A stretch of DNA of 64,000 nt from Bog-473 sp963807675 (GCA_963807675.1 CAWECP010000012.1:806001-870000); one strand, 5' to 3'. Shown: positions 8,770-18,041, numbered from the stretch's first letter. The notes: generated by a model not told the origin, from the sequence alone. Numbers and translations: made by a program.

Positions 8770-10066
8770 ATGATCGGCCGAGAGAGATTTGTCACGGCCG
8801 GCGTTGTCCTCGGCCGGATCGTCGTCGGCACCCTGGCCACGGCTCTCCTCGCGGGCTTGGCGGTCGGACTCGTCCCAGCGACGAGCACGGGGGCGTCGGG
8901 CCCACTACTGCCCACGGCCGATCCCTTCTACCGCTGGAGCGGAGCGCTCGCCCACGACACGCCTGGGACGATCCTGCGGACGCGGACTATCGCGGTCGCC
9001 TATGACGGCGGGCCAACCACGTCGGAGAAGTCAACCCAGCTCCTCTACGTCACCACCGACGAGCTCGGTCGCAAAACCGTCTCGGTGGCCACCGTGCTCC
9101 AGCCGCTGGACGAGGCGGCGTCGGCTGCCCACGACTGGTTTCCTACCAGACTGCCTACGACGCCCTCGGGGCGCAGTGCGATCCCAGCTACACCCTCCAG
9201 CTCGGCACTGAGGGCGAATCGCCATTGATCCAGCGCTACGTCGCCGCCGGCGAGACCGTGGTCACCGCAGACTACGAAGGAGAGGACTTGGCCTATGGGG
9301 CTGGGCAGCAGAGCGGGTACGAGACCCTCGATGCCATCCGGGCGGCCGAGAAGTGGCTCGGCGTGCCAGAGGTCTCCACGCCGGTCGGGATGGTCGGTTA
9401 CTCGGGCGGTTCCATCGCCACGGAGTTCGCCTCCGAGCTGGCCCACACCTATGCCCCCGGCCTCGACATCGTGGGCGTGGCCGCAGGCGGTGTTCCGGTC
9501 GACCTGTTCCACAACCTCGCCTACATCGACCATCCGGCTTCGGGTTGGACCGGGCAGATTCCGGCCTTCCTGGACAGCCTGGCCCGGGCCTTCGACATCT
9601 CCGACTTCACGCAGTACCTCACGCCCCAGGGAATCGCCGCCGTTGACGCCAATCAGACCCGGTGCGTCGCTGACTTCGTCGGTCTCACGATCGAGCAGAT
9701 GTTCAAGCCGAAATACCAGGACATCGAAAAGGACCCGGTCTTCGTCCGCATCCTCGACCACCTCGTCATGAGCCGGACGGGCACCCCGCAGGCGCCGCTG
9801 TTCATCGGGGTTGGCCAATCGGATTCGATCGGTGACGGCGTGATGGTGGACAAGGACGTCCAGGACCTCGCGTACACCTACTGTCACCGGGGGTCCCGGT
9901 CCAGTTTCAGATCTACAACGGACTCAGCCACGCCAGTGCCGGCCTGCCTTTCTTGGAGCAGGCGCAGACCTTCTTGACCCAACGGTTCGAGGATCTGCCC
10001 GTCCAGAACGGCTGCAGTGACATCGGTCCAGGGAACTCCATTGGACCTGTGCCAGTACCGAAGTAG
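8770..10066 (+). pseudogene. Secreted lipase (LIP family), interrupted by two frameshifts
   Basis: ATG 8770 has an excellent ribosome site (AGGAGGAG, 8757-8764). An N-terminal membrane/signal segment (GTLATALLAGLAVGLVPA) is followed by the secretory-lipase fold. The nucleophile elbow GYSGGS is near 9400, preceded by TADYEGEDLAYGAGQQSG. The frame changes near 9135, where the body resumes as RLVSYQTAYDALGAQCDP, and again at the G run 9889-9893, after which the true C-terminus is GVPVQFQIYNGLSHASAG...VPVPK to TAG 10064-10066. Both changes equal one missing base. The protein would be about 430 residues and hydrolyse lipid esters outside the cell. Sequence error and real decay cannot be separated here. 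A T8 tract at 10180-10187 follows but without a clear hairpin. Confidence 0.82.
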
Positions 10067-10194
10067 TGACGGGCATGGCCGAGTTTCACTGGCGGCCCCA
10101 AACTGCCCAGATCGGCCGGCTTAGTGCCACACCGTCGGAGCCCGTTAGCACCCAGTTTTAGGGTCTCCCGTCACAGCCATTTTTTTTGCCGTAC

Positions 10195-10980
10195 TCACAG
10201 AGCCGTGACGTAGGCGCCCGAGATGCCGCCGTCGACGAGGAAGGTCGACGCCGTGATGAACGACGAGTCGTCACTGGCCAGGAAGGCCGCCGCCGCCGCG
10301 ATCTCCGACGCCTCGCCGAAGCGGCCCATCGGGATGTGCACCAGGCGCCGCGCCGCCCGCTCGGGATCCTTGGCGAAGAGCCCCTGCAGCAACGTGGTGT
10401 TGACGGGCCCCGGGCACAGCGCGTTGACGCGCACGCCCTGGCGGGCGAACTGCACACCGAGCTCGCGCGACATGGCCAGCACGCCGCCCTTGGAGGCCGT
10501 GTAACTGATTTGGCTGGTGGCCGCCCCCATGACGGCGACGAAGGAGGCCGTGTTGATGATCGACCCCTTGCCGCGTGCCAGGAGGTGTGGCAGCGCGTAC
10601 TTGCAGCAGTGGTACACGGAGGTCAGGTTCACCCGCTGCACGCGCTCCCACGCGTCGAGGCCGGTCTCGAGGATGGAGTCGTCGTCGGGCGGGCTGATCC
10701 CCGCGTTGTTGCAGCAGATGTCGAGGCCGCCGAGCTCGGCGGCCACCGCCCCGTACAGCTCCTCTACCTGCTCGGCGGACGTCACGTCGGCCCGGACGAA
10801 CAAGCCGCCGACCGCGGCCGCCGCGGCGCCTCCGGCGTCGTCGTCCAGGTCGACCACGGCCACCCGGGCGCCCTCGGCGGCGAAGCGTTCGCACATGGCG
10901 CGGCCGATGCCGCTGGCGCCGCCGGTGACCACGGCGACGCGATCGACCAGGCGGCGGGCGTAGAAGGTGGTGTCGCTCAT
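10195..10980 (-). CDS. SDR-family oxidoreductase (3-oxoacyl-ACP reductase type)
   Basis: A 261-residue classical short-chain dehydrogenase. It has the NAD(P) motif TGGASGIG (residues 19-26), an acidic DLDDD after strand 2 suggesting NAD preference, NNAG near 90, and the YTASK active-site pair. The start ATG 10980 has GGAG five bases upstream. It ends ...FLVDGGISGAYVTAL. It lies seven bases downstream of the aldehyde dehydrogenase stop, so the pair is an operon. The combination and sequence resemble the mycobacterial SDR/aldehyde dehydrogenase pair Rv2857c/Rv2858c, which sits near a GlnA-like gene (recollection, not checked). Substrate unknown. Confidence 0.92.
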   Translation of the reverse strand: MSDTTFYARRLVDRVAVVTGGASGIGRAMCERFAAEGARVAVVDLDDDAGGAAAAAVGGLFVRADVTSAEQVEELYGAVAAELGGLDICCNNAGISPPDDDSILETGLDAWERVQRVNLTSVYHCCKYALPHLLARGKGSIINTASFVAVMGAATSQISYTASKGGVLAMSRELGVQFARQGVRVNALCPGPVNTTLLQGLFAKDPERAARRLVHIPMGRFGEASEIAAAAAFLASDDSSFITASTFLVDGGISGAYVTAL

Positions 10981-10987
10981 GGGTCTC

Positions 10988-12340
10988 CTATTCCGAGCTG
11001 ATGAACACGTTCTTCACGTCGCTGAACGCCTCCAGCGCATCGGGCCCGAGCTCGCGCCCGATGCCGGACTGCTTCACGCCGCCGAAGGGCGTCCAGTAGC
11101 GCACCGACGAGTGCGAGTTGACCGACAGGGTGCCCGTCTCCACGGCGCGCGCCACGCGCAGCGCCCGCCCGACGTCGCGCGTCCACAGCGAGCCGGACAG
11201 GCCGTAGGGCGTGTCGTTGGCCAGCCGCACGGCGTCCGCCTCGTCCTCGAAGCAGATGACGACGACCACCGGGCCGAAGATCTCTTCGACCGCCGCTCGG
11301 TCGGTGGGGAGGACCGGCGCCAGCACGGTCGGCGCGAACCAGTTGCCCGGGCCGTCGGGGCAGGCGCCGCGCACGGCCACCGGCGCGCCCGCGGGCACGA
11401 AGGACGCCACCGTGGCCAGGTGGCCTTCCGAAATGAGCGGGCCCATCTCGGTCGACTCCTGCGTGGGGTCGCCCACGACCACGCCTTGCACGGCCGGCTC
11501 GAGCAGAGCCAGGAAACGGTCGTAGACCGAACGTTCGACCAGAATGCGCGAGCGGGCGCAGCAGTCCTGGCCCGCGTTGTCGAACACGCCGGAGGGTGCC
11601 CGCGCCGCCGCCAGCTCCAGGTCGGCGTCGGCGAAGACGATGTTGGCGCTCTTGCCGCCCAGCTCGAGGGTGACCCGCTTGATCTGCTGGGCGCAGCCCG
11701 CCATGACGGAACGCCCCACCTCGGTCGAACCGGTGAAGCACACCTTGCGCACGGCGGGATGCGCGACGAAGCGCTCGCCGATCACGCTGCCCTTGCCGGG
11801 CAGAATCTGCAGCACGCCCTCGGGCAACCCGGCCTCGAGCGCCAGCTCGCCGAGGCGCAGCGCGCTGAGCGGCGTCAGCTCGGCCGGCTTGAGCACGACG
11901 GTGTTGCCGGCGGCCAGCGCCGGGGCGAAGCCCCAGCCGGCGATGGCCATGGGGAAGTTCCAGGGCACGATGACGCCGACCACCCCGAGCGGCTCGTAGA
12001 AGGTGACGTCGATGCCGCCCGGCACCGGGATCTGGCGCCCGCTCTGGCGCTCGGGTGCCGCGGCGTAGTATTCGAGCACGTCGCGCACGTTGCCGGCCTC
12101 CCAGCGGGCGTTGCCGATGACGTGGCCGGCGTTGGCCACCTCGAGCTCGGCCAGCTCTTCGAGGTGCGCGTCGACAGAGCCGGCGAAGCGGCGCAACAGG
12201 CGGGCCCGGTCCCCCGGCGCGACGGCGCGCCACGAGGTGAAGGCGGCGGCGGCCCGCGCAATGGCGGCGTCGGTCTCCTCGGCACTGAGGCCCTCGACGG
12301 TGCGGATGACGGCTCCGGTGGCTGGGTTGCGCGCGTCCAC
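10988..12340 (-). CDS. Aldehyde dehydrogenase (NAD-dependent family)
   Basis: A 450-residue aldehyde dehydrogenase from GTG 12340. PWNFPMA (126-132) is the cofactor-site segment, VTLELGGKS holds general base Glu226, and NAGQDCCARSR holds catalytic Cys260. Cys261 beside it is not unusual. The C-terminal FGGVKQSGIGRELGPDALE segment is the normal oligomerisation and active-site closure region. The enzyme oxidises an aldehyde to an acid; the aldehyde cannot be specified. The SDR follows after seven bases. An alcohol-to-aldehyde-to-acid relay by the two is plausible but inferred. Confidence 0.93.
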   Translation of the reverse strand: MDARNPATGAVIRTVEGLSAEETDAAIARAAAAFTSWRAVAPGDRARLLRRFAGSVDAHLEELAELEVANAGHVIGNARWEAGNVRDVLEYYAAAPERQSGRQIPVPGGIDVTFYEPLGVVGVIVPWNFPMAIAGWGFAPALAAGNTVVLKPAELTPLSALRLGELALEAGLPEGVLQILPGKGSVIGERFVAHPAVRKVCFTGSTEVGRSVMAGCAQQIKRVTLELGGKSANIVFADADLELAAARAPSGVFDNAGQDCCARSRILVERSVYDRFLALLEPAVQGVVVGDPTQESTEMGPLISEGHLATVASFVPAGAPVAVRGACPDGPGNWFAPTVLAPVLPTDRAAVEEIFGPVVVVICFEDEADAVRLANDTPYGLSGSLWTRDVGRALRVARAVETGTLSVNSHSSVRYWTPFGGVKQSGIGRELGPDALEAFSDVKNVFISSE

Positions 12341-12405
12341 ACGATCATCTTTGCCGAAGTCCGGCTATCGACCCGGCCGGCGCCCGGTGTCGGAGCCGGG
12401 GCGGA

Positions 12406-13686
12406 TCAGCCCGCCGAGCCCCAGAACGGCGCGTCGCCGTAGGCGAAGACGCCGCCGTCGCCACCGAGCAGCCAGTAGCCGCCGCCGTCGCTCGTGACCG
12501 CCATGCCGGTGACGGGCGCACTCAGCACCGTCGAGCCGAGCGAGCCCTCGAAGGAGGCGTCGAACCCGAAGATGCCGCCGTCCGAGGCGACCAGCCAATA
12601 GCCGCCCTGGGTGTCGCCCGCCATCCCCACCACTGGGGCATTGAGGTGCTGGCCGCCCATCGACCCCTGGTACACCGCGTCGCCGAACGTGAACACGCCA
12701 CCGTCGCGGGCCACGAGCCAGTAGCCCTTACCGTCGGGGCTGGACGCCATCCCCACGATCGGTTGGTTGAGCGACTGGCCGGGTGCGAGCACGCCGGGCA
12801 CCGAGCCCCAGAATCCGGCGTCGCCGAAGGCGAACACGCCGCCGTCCGAAGCCACGAGCCAGTAGCCGCTGGCATCGGGTGTGGCCACTATGCCCACGAT
12901 GGGCGCGGCCAGCGGGGTGCCGCCCATGGAGCCGTGGAAGGGCGCCGTGCCGAAGGAGAAGACGCCGCCGTCGGTGGCGGCCATCCAGTAGCCGCCCGAG
13001 CCCGCCGCGGCCACGCCGACGACGGCGGCCCTGCCGGAGGACATGCCTAGGTCGCCGGCGTTGCCGTACGGGCTCGTGCCGCCGCCCCGTTGCGCCAACC
13101 AGTAGCCCTGGCTGTGAGGCGTGGCCGCCATGGCCACGTACTCGGCGGGGTTGGGGACGAGGACGATCGGTGCATTGAGCGTCGAACTGGTGATGGTGCC
13201 GAAGTCGCTGCAGGGCGACGTGGTCCCGATCGGCACCGACGTCGTGCCCGCCGTGGGGCTCGACGCGACGAAGTCGTAGGCCAGGTTCGAAGGTGAGGCG
13301 CAACGCGGCGACCACTGCCACACGAGGTCGGGTGGCGGCTGGTCGGGCAGGAGGGTGACCGTGACGTTCGAGGGTGCTCCGTTTCCTACCACGTTGGTGG
13401 GGTGGTTGCCGCCCGCGGTGACGATGGTGCCGGTCACCGAGATCACCGCGTTGCACGCCTGAGCGGGATTGGCCGGGATGGCCTCGACCGAGAAGATCTG
13501 GCTGCCGAGGGCGCCCTCAAGCTGGACGGGGCCAAGCGACAGGCCGCACACGGAGGCTCCGGCCGGCGACGCCGGAACCCAGGCGGACGACAGGACGGTC
13601 GCCGTGACCGCCATGCCCGCCACCAGCGCGACGCCGGCGGCGAGGCGCGCCATCCGGGCCCCGATCGAGCACAACGAAGCGGACAT
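12406..13686 (-). CDS. Secreted repeat protein with SDGGVFAFGDA-type repeats
   Basis: A 426-residue exported protein. ATG 13686 is fixed by a strong ribosome site (AGGAGG, seven bases upstream); the open frame continues far upstream but that part is only the shadow of the ligase gene. Residues 1-46 are a signal peptide ending near ASPAGAS. Residues 50-180 form a Cys-containing Ig-like region. From about 190 to the end there are about six repeats of 40-48 residues: GYWLVASDGGVFAFGDA.FWGS followed by L.APVVGM..TPDG, a probable beta-propeller-like fold. Such repeats are abundant in Acidimicrobiia and related actinobacteria. It lies back to back with the acyl-CoA synthetase. Role unknown, probably cell-surface. 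Confidence 0.85.
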   Translation of the reverse strand: MSASLCSIGARMARLAAGVALVAGMAVTATVLSSAWVPASPAGASVCGLSLGPVQLEGALGSQIFSVEAIPANPAQACNAVISVTGTIVTAGGNHPTNVVGNGAPSNVTVTLLPDQPPPDLVWQWSPRCASPSNLAYDFVASSPTAGTTSVPIGTTSPCSDFGTITSSTLNAPIVLVPNPAEYVAMAATPHSQGYWLAQRGGGTSPYGNAGDLGMSSGRAAVVGVAAAGSGGYWMAATDGGVFSFGTAPFHGSMGGTPLAAPIVGIVATPDASGYWLVASDGGVFAFGDAGFWGSVPGVLAPGQSLNQPIVGMASSPDGKGYWLVARDGGVFTFGDAVYQGSMGGQHLNAPVVGMAGDTQGGYWLVASDGGIFGFDASFEGSLGSTVLSAPVTGMAVTSDGGGYWLLGGDGGVFAYGDAPFWGSAG

Positions 13687-13771
13687 GGCAGCCTCCTTGT
13701 TCGGCGATCTCACCGGACGTATCTCCCTCCGGTGTCCTTTCCTAGCACCGCGGAGACCGCGAAGCCGCCGG

Positions 13772-13777
13772 TACAGT
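13772..13777 (+). promoter_or_regulatory. Putative -10 box of the acyl-CoA synthetase gene
   Basis: TACAGT, eight bases before GTG 13786, with no ribosome site: a leaderless arrangement. Confidence 0.45.
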
Positions 13778-13785
13778 GCGGGGCC

Positions 13786-15513
13786 GTGCCTCCCGCCGCC
13801 GACCCGCCTGCCCTTTCCGACGCGACCACGTCCCCGGCACCGCCCAACGTGCTGTTCAACCTGGCCAGGGCCTTCGACACGCTGGTGGAGTCGCTGGCCG
13901 ATCAGTCGTGCATCGTCTGGCGCGACCGCCGCCTGACCTACGGGCAGGTGGCCGAGCGCGCCAAGCGCCTGGCGTCCTACCTGCACGGGCGCGGCCTGAT
14001 TGTGCACACGGAACGCCGGGACCTGCGGGGCTGGGAGTCCGGGCAGGACCACGTGGCCCTCGCGCTCTATAACGGCAACGAATACCTGGAGGGCATGCTC
14101 GGGTCCTATGGCGCCCGTCTCGCCCCGTTCAACGTGAATTACCGCTATGTGGGCGAGGAGCTTCGGTACCTGCTCAACGACGCCCGGCCGCGCGCCATGA
14201 TCCTGCACTCGTCGCTCGCCCCGACGCTGGCCGAGGTGCTGCCCACCTTGGACTCGCCCCCCGACGTCCTGCTCCAGGTCGAGGACGACTCGGGGCACCC
14301 CCTCCTCCCCGATGCGGAGTGGTACGAGGAGGCTTTGGCCAAATCCTCTCCCGCCGGCGCACCGGTCGAGCCGTCCCCCGACGACCTCTACATCCTCTAC
14401 ACGGGGGGCACCACGGGCATGCCCAAGGGCGTGCTCTGGCGGCAGCACGACATCTTCATGGCCGCCATGGGCGGGCGGAAGGTGGGCACGTGGGAAGTCG
14501 TCACCAGTTACGAGGGCCTGACCGAGCGGCTGGCCGAGAGCATCCCGCTCAAGCTGCTGGTGCTGCCGCCGCTCATGCACGGCGCAGCGCAGTGGGCCTG
14601 CTTCATGCTCATGGCCCAGGGCGCCACGCTCGTCTTCCCGAACGACCCGCGGCGTGTCGACCCCGACGACGTGTGGTCGACGGTCGAGCGCGAGCAGGTC
14701 AACACCATGACCATCGTCGGCGATGCGATTCTGCGGCCGCTGCTGCTGCAACTGGACAAGAAGTCCTACGACCTGTCGTCGTTCTTCGGCGTCGGGAACG
14801 GCGGCGCACCGCTCACGCCTGCCGTGCGGGCCATGGCGCTGGAGCGGCTGCCCAACTTGGTGATTTCTGACTCGGCTGGCTCTTCAGAGACGGGCGCGCA
14901 GATGCACGTGACCTCGGTCGACGGGGTGGAGGTGGGGTCGTTCCTCCCGGGGCCGGGGACGGTGGTGGTCGACGAGACCCTTTCCCATGTGCTGGCGCCG
15001 GGGCACTCGGGCATCGGGTGGCTGGCACAGACCGGGAACGTGCCGCTGGGGTATCTCGGGGACGAGGCCAAGACGGCGCGCACCTTCCCGGTGATCGACG
15101 ATGTCCGCTACTCCATCCCCGGGGACCGTTCTCGGTGGTTGGCCTCGGGTGTGGTCGAGCTGCTGGGGCGCGACTCGGTGACGGTGAACTCGGGCGGCGA
15201 GAAGATCTTCGTCGAGGAAGTGGAGCGGGCCATCGCCGGGCACCCTTCGGTGGCCGACGTGGTCGTGACGGGACGTCCGTCGGAGCGCTGGGGTTCCGAG
15301 GTGGTGGCCGTGGTGCAGCTGGCCGAGGGTGCCGTGGGTGACGATGGCGGCGAGGTCGACGAGGCCTCCATCGTCTCGCATGCGTCGGAGCACATCGCGC
15401 GCTTCAAGCTGCCCAAGCAGGTGGTGTTCGTGGAGCAGGTGCAGCGCTCGCCCTCGGGCAAGGCGGACTATCGCTGGGCGGCGGAGACGGCGATGAAGGC
15501 GCAGGAGGCGTAG
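13786..15513 (+). CDS. Acyl-CoA synthetase (AMP-forming, FadD type)
   Basis: A 575-residue ANL-superfamily enzyme. It activates a carboxylic acid as acyl-AMP and transfers it to CoA. GTG 13786 is chosen because a -10-like TACAGT sits eight bases upstream and the upstream frame is a shadow of the repeat-protein gene. Motif A3 is YTGGTTGMPKGV (about residues 205-216), SAGSSETGAQ is the A5 region, and VNSGGEKIFVEEVE followed by SPSGKADYRWA marks the C-terminal lid with catalytic Lys. The overall form resembles mycobacterial FadD enzymes of the FadD19 kind used for sterol or fatty acid side chains; the substrate is inferred only at that level. Confidence 0.92.
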   Translation: MPPAADPPALSDATTSPAPPNVLFNLARAFDTLVESLADQSCIVWRDRRLTYGQVAERAKRLASYLHGRGLIVHTERRDLRGWESGQDHVALALYNGNEYLEGMLGSYGARLAPFNVNYRYVGEELRYLLNDARPRAMILHSSLAPTLAEVLPTLDSPPDVLLQVEDDSGHPLLPDAEWYEEALAKSSPAGAPVEPSPDDLYILYTGGTTGMPKGVLWRQHDIFMAAMGGRKVGTWEVVTSYEGLTERLAESIPLKLLVLPPLMHGAAQWACFMLMAQGATLVFPNDPRRVDPDDVWSTVEREQVNTMTIVGDAILRPLLLQLDKKSYDLSSFFGVGNGGAPLTPAVRAMALERLPNLVISDSAGSSETGAQMHVTSVDGVEVGSFLPGPGTVVVDETLSHVLAPGHSGIGWLAQTGNVPLGYLGDEAKTARTFPVIDDVRYSIPGDRSRWLASGVVELLGRDSVTVNSGGEKIFVEEVERAIAGHPSVADVVVTGRPSERWGSEVVAVVQLAEGAVGDDGGEVDEASIVSHASEHIARFKLPKQVVFVEQVQRSPSGKADYRWAAETAMKAQEA

Positions 15514-15590
15514 GCCGGGCGTGCCGGGAGAGCCCGGAGTGCCGGGTGTGCCCGGAGGCGGGGGCCCGGAGTGCCCGGGGTGCCCGGGGT
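15514..15590. repeat. Short GC-rich imperfect tandem repeat between genes
   Basis: About ten degenerate copies of a GTGCCCGG(A/G)-type unit fill the gap between the ligase stop and the acetyltransferase. Units vary in length, with no spacers of constant size. It supplies three alternative in-frame GTG starts for the next gene. Confidence 0.6.
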
Positions 15591-16146
15591 GGTCGTCACG
15601 ACACCGCGTCTGGTGCTGCGACCGTTCACCGACGTGGACCTGGTGCCATTCTTCGAGCTGAACACGCACCCATTGGTGGTGGAGTCGCTGGGGTCATCGC
15701 CGACGCGGGAGCAGAGCGACGACATGATCGACCGCTACGGCGCCGAGATGGAGCGGGAGGGCTGGGGACTGTGGGCGGTGGAGGTAGCCGGCGGGTCGCC
15801 CTTCGTCGGCATGGTGGGTCTGCACCGGGTCCGGCCCGAACTTCCGTTCGCCCCTGCGGTCGAGGTGGGCTGGCGCCTGCACCCGGACTGGTGGGGCCAC
15901 GGCTACGCCACCGAGGCGGCGGCGGCGTCACTCCGCTTCGGCTTCTGCGAGGGCGGGCTGGAGGAGATCGTCGCCTTTACCACGACGCTCAACGCGCGCT
16001 CGCAGGCCGTCATGGAGCGCATCGGCATGACGCACGACCCCGGCGACGACTTCGACCATCCGAGCCAGCCCGAGGGCAGCGCGCTGCGGCGCCATGTGCT
16101 CTACCGGGCCACGGCGTCACAGGCCCGTCCTAGGGTGCCTTCGTGA
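15571..16146 (+). CDS. GNAT-family N-acetyltransferase (RimJ/RimL-like)
   Basis: A 191-residue acetyltransferase. TPRLVLRPF is the typical first strand of RimJ-like enzymes, VEVGWRLHPDWWGHGYATEAA is the acetyl-CoA binding motif A, and ARSQAVMERIGM is motif B. The start is uncertain (GTG 15571, 15580 or 15589) because the codons lie in a GC-rich repeat. The stop overlaps the start of tag by four bases (GTGA), so the two are translationally coupled. The acceptor (protein N-terminus or small molecule) is unknown. Confidence 0.85.
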   Translation: MPGVPGVVVTTPRLVLRPFTDVDLVPFFELNTHPLVVESLGSSPTREQSDDMIDRYGAEMEREGWGLWAVEVAGGSPFVGMVGLHRVRPELPFAPAVEVGWRLHPDWWGHGYATEAAAASLRFGFCEGGLEEIVAFTTTLNARSQAVMERIGMTHDPGDDFDHPSQPEGSALRRHVLYRATASQARPRVPS

Positions 16147-16751
16147 CCCGCGGCAGCTCGGAAGACGACCTGACGCGCTGCGACTGGGCGGGGACCGACC
16201 CGGAGATGGTGGCCTACCACGACACCGAATGGGGCGTCCCGCAGCACGACGACACCACTCACTTCGAGTTCCTCGTGCTCGAGGGCGCGCAGGCCGGATT
16301 GAGCTGGTCGACCATCCTGAAGCGGCGCGCCGGCTACCGCAAGGCCTTCGCCGGCTTCGACGCGGCCAAGGTGGCCCGTTTCACGCCGGCCAAGGTGGAG
16401 AAGCTCTTGCTGGACCCGGGCATCATCCGCAACCGGGCCAAGGTGGAGGCGACCGTACGCAACGCGCGGCTGTTCCTCGAGGTGCAGGCTGAGTTCGGGT
16501 CCTTCGACGTCTACCTGTGGGGGTTCGTGGGCGGGCGGCCCGTGGTCAACAAGTGGCGCCGCATGGCGCAATTGCCGGCGATATCAGTCGAATCGGAGGC
16601 CTTGAGCAAGGACCTGCGTCGGCGCGGCTTCGGCTTCGTCGGACCGACCGTCTGCTACGCCCACCTGCAGGCGGCCGGTCTGGTCAACGACCACCTGGTG
16701 GGCTGCTTCCGCTACAGCGAGCTCACGGGAGACGGCAGGTTGCCTGGCTAG
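16143..16751 (+). CDS. tag: DNA-3-methyladenine glycosylase I
   Basis: A 202-residue Tag protein that removes 3-methyladenine from alkylated DNA. The zinc-snap ligands of the family are present: Cys in TRCDWAG, His in VAYHDTEWG, and the C-terminal His and Cys in NDHLVGCFRY. The segment EWGVPQHDDTTHFEFLVLEGAQAGLSW is diagnostic, as is GFGFVGPTVCYAHLQAAGLVNDH. It is coupled to the preceding acetyltransferase by a GTGA overlap. It converges with the FkbM-like gene three bases further on, with no visible terminator. Confidence 0.95.
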   Translation: MTRGSSEDDLTRCDWAGTDPEMVAYHDTEWGVPQHDDTTHFEFLVLEGAQAGLSWSTILKRRAGYRKAFAGFDAAKVARFTPAKVEKLLLDPGIIRNRAKVEATVRNARLFLEVQAEFGSFDVYLWGFVGGRPVVNKWRRMAQLPAISVESEALSKDLRRRGFGFVGPTVCYAHLQAAGLVNDHLVGCFRYSELTGDGRLPG

Positions 16752-16753
16752 AG

Positions 16754-17515
16754 CTAGAGGCCCAGAGCCGCCTCGACGTGCTCGTTGGCGATCCAGAAGG
16801 TATTGGAGCCGACCATCGAATGGAAGGTGTAGTCCCGATCCATCAGGAGCCGGAACTTGGCCCGGTGTTTGGCTGGATTCGAGATGTACTCCTCTGTCAC
16901 GACGATGCGTGGGCGGAAACGGTCGAAGTCGAGTCCGACCAACGTCTCGTAGTCCATGCCCTCGGCGTCGACGAGCAGCGTCGAGAAGTCACCCGGCCAG
17001 TGCGCCTCCTCGAGGATGTCGGTCAAGGTGCGCACCTGCACGTCGATCGTCTCGTGGCCACGCATCATGTGAAACCAGGGGTTGTCGTCGGTGCAGAGCG
17101 TCGACATCGTGGTCTCGGGGTCGTCCTTTCCGAGGAACATCGGGAGAACACCGCTTTCGGAGCTGCAGGCAGCGTTCACACACCGGACGTCGAAGCCTGT
17201 GCTCACCTCGACGAGGCGCTCGAACATCACCGGGTGCGGCTCAACGGCAATCGTCGCCCACCCGTCTTCGACGAACGGCCGCGAGTTCGAGTGGGTCACT
17301 CCATTGTGGGCGCCGACCTCGACAAGGGTCTTGGGCCAGTCCCCGGGGAGGAGCGATCGCAGGACCTGCACTTCGCCGGCCTGCGACCCGTCTGATGGTT
17401 CAGACGGAATCGGCGGCGGCGACGGCTGCGTCTGCGGCGGCGGGGAATGACGCAGCCGGGCCTTCACCGATGCAGGAACCATGCGCTTGACCGTCCGGGG
17501 TACCACGCGCGTCAC
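16754..17515 (-). CDS. FkbM-family methyltransferase
   Basis: A 253-residue SAM methyltransferase-fold protein. Residues 1-48 are basic then Pro/Ser-rich and probably a linker. The Rossmann motif I is LVEVGAHNGVTHSNSR, with an acidic IAVEPHPVMFE motif II and LLVDAEGMDYETLVGLD motif IV, the FkbM pattern VD.EG.E..VL. The C-terminus reads FRPRIVVTEEYISN...FHSMVGSNTFWI. Such enzymes O-methylate sugars or glycolipids. It is separate from the glycan island at 22 kb, but the function may be linked. Start GTG 17515. Confidence 0.78.
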   Translation of the reverse strand: MTRVVPRTVKRMVPASVKARLRHSPPPQTQPSPPPIPSEPSDGSQAGEVQVLRSLLPGDWPKTLVEVGAHNGVTHSNSRPFVEDGWATIAVEPHPVMFERLVEVSTGFDVRCVNAACSSESGVLPMFLGKDDPETTMSTLCTDDNPWFHMMRGHETIDVQVRTLTDILEEAHWPGDFSTLLVDAEGMDYETLVGLDFDRFRPRIVVTEEYISNPAKHRAKFRLLMDRDYTFHSMVGSNTFWIANEHVEAALGL

Positions 17516-17558
17516 CCTACCGGCGCGACGTCGGCTGCCACTTTCCGCTTCGGCGAGC

Positions 17559-18041
17559 TCACAATGAGCGGACCATGAGGACTCGGGTGCCGCCGGCGCG
17601 CATCACCGGCTCCTCTGGGGTAAGGCCGTGAGCGACCAGCCAGTCGTCGACGAGGCCCACTTCCTGGAAGCCCTCAGACGCGTAGAAGGGCGCGTTCCAG
17701 GGCACGTCGCGGTAGGTGGCCAGGGTGAGCTCGCCGTAGCTGGCGGCAGCGGCCCAGTCGACGGCGGCGCGCAGCAGGGCGCGGCCGATGCCCCGACGTC
17801 CATGGTCGGGGTGGACCGAGAGCTGCTCGAGGTGGGCGCCACCGGCCAGGGCGCGGATACTGGCGAAGCCGTGCGGCGGGTCGCCGGCCACCAGGACGAC
17901 CAGGGCCGCCGCCAGGTCCTCCACGGAGCCAGGGTCGGGGAGCGGGCCGATGGCGAGGCGGCTGAAGACGGTGTCGGCCGCCGCCTCCAGCGGCGGCAGG
18001 AGGGCGAGCTCGCCGGGGCGGGCGGTCCGGATGGCGTCCAC
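17559..18041 (-). CDS. GNAT-family N-acetyltransferase
   Basis: A 160-residue acetyltransferase. The open frame runs far upstream, but that part is antisense to the quinone oxidoreductase; GTG 18041 (MDAIRTARPGELALL) is chosen because a TACTTT -10 lies six bases upstream. The acetyl-CoA motif A is LEQLSVHPDHGRRGIGRALLRAA, and FYASEGFQEVG is the final family motif. The gene is divergent from the oxidoreductase with only 24 bases between start codons. Substrate unknown. Confidence 0.8.
   Translation of the reverse strand: MDAIRTARPGELALLPPLEAAADTVFSRLAIGPLPDPGSVEDLAAALVVLVAGDPPHGFASIRALAGGAHLEQLSVHPDHGRRGIGRALLRAAVDWAAAASYGELTLATYRDVPWNAPFYASEGFQEVGLVDDWLVAHGLTPEEPVMRAGGTRVLMVRSL

Noticed and set aside
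10967..12442. Plus-strand open frame of 491 codons across the aldehyde dehydrogenase
   Set aside because: Low-complexity Arg/Gly/His/Ala translation with no motif, opposite to a fully conserved dehydrogenase.
13687..14751. Upstream extension of the repeat-protein frame
   Set aside because: A perfect AGGAGG ribosome site and a signal peptide fix the start at 13686; the extension is antisense to the acyl-CoA synthetase.
15514..15590. Possible CRISPR array
   Set aside because: Units are short, degenerate and contiguous, with no constant repeat or unique spacers.
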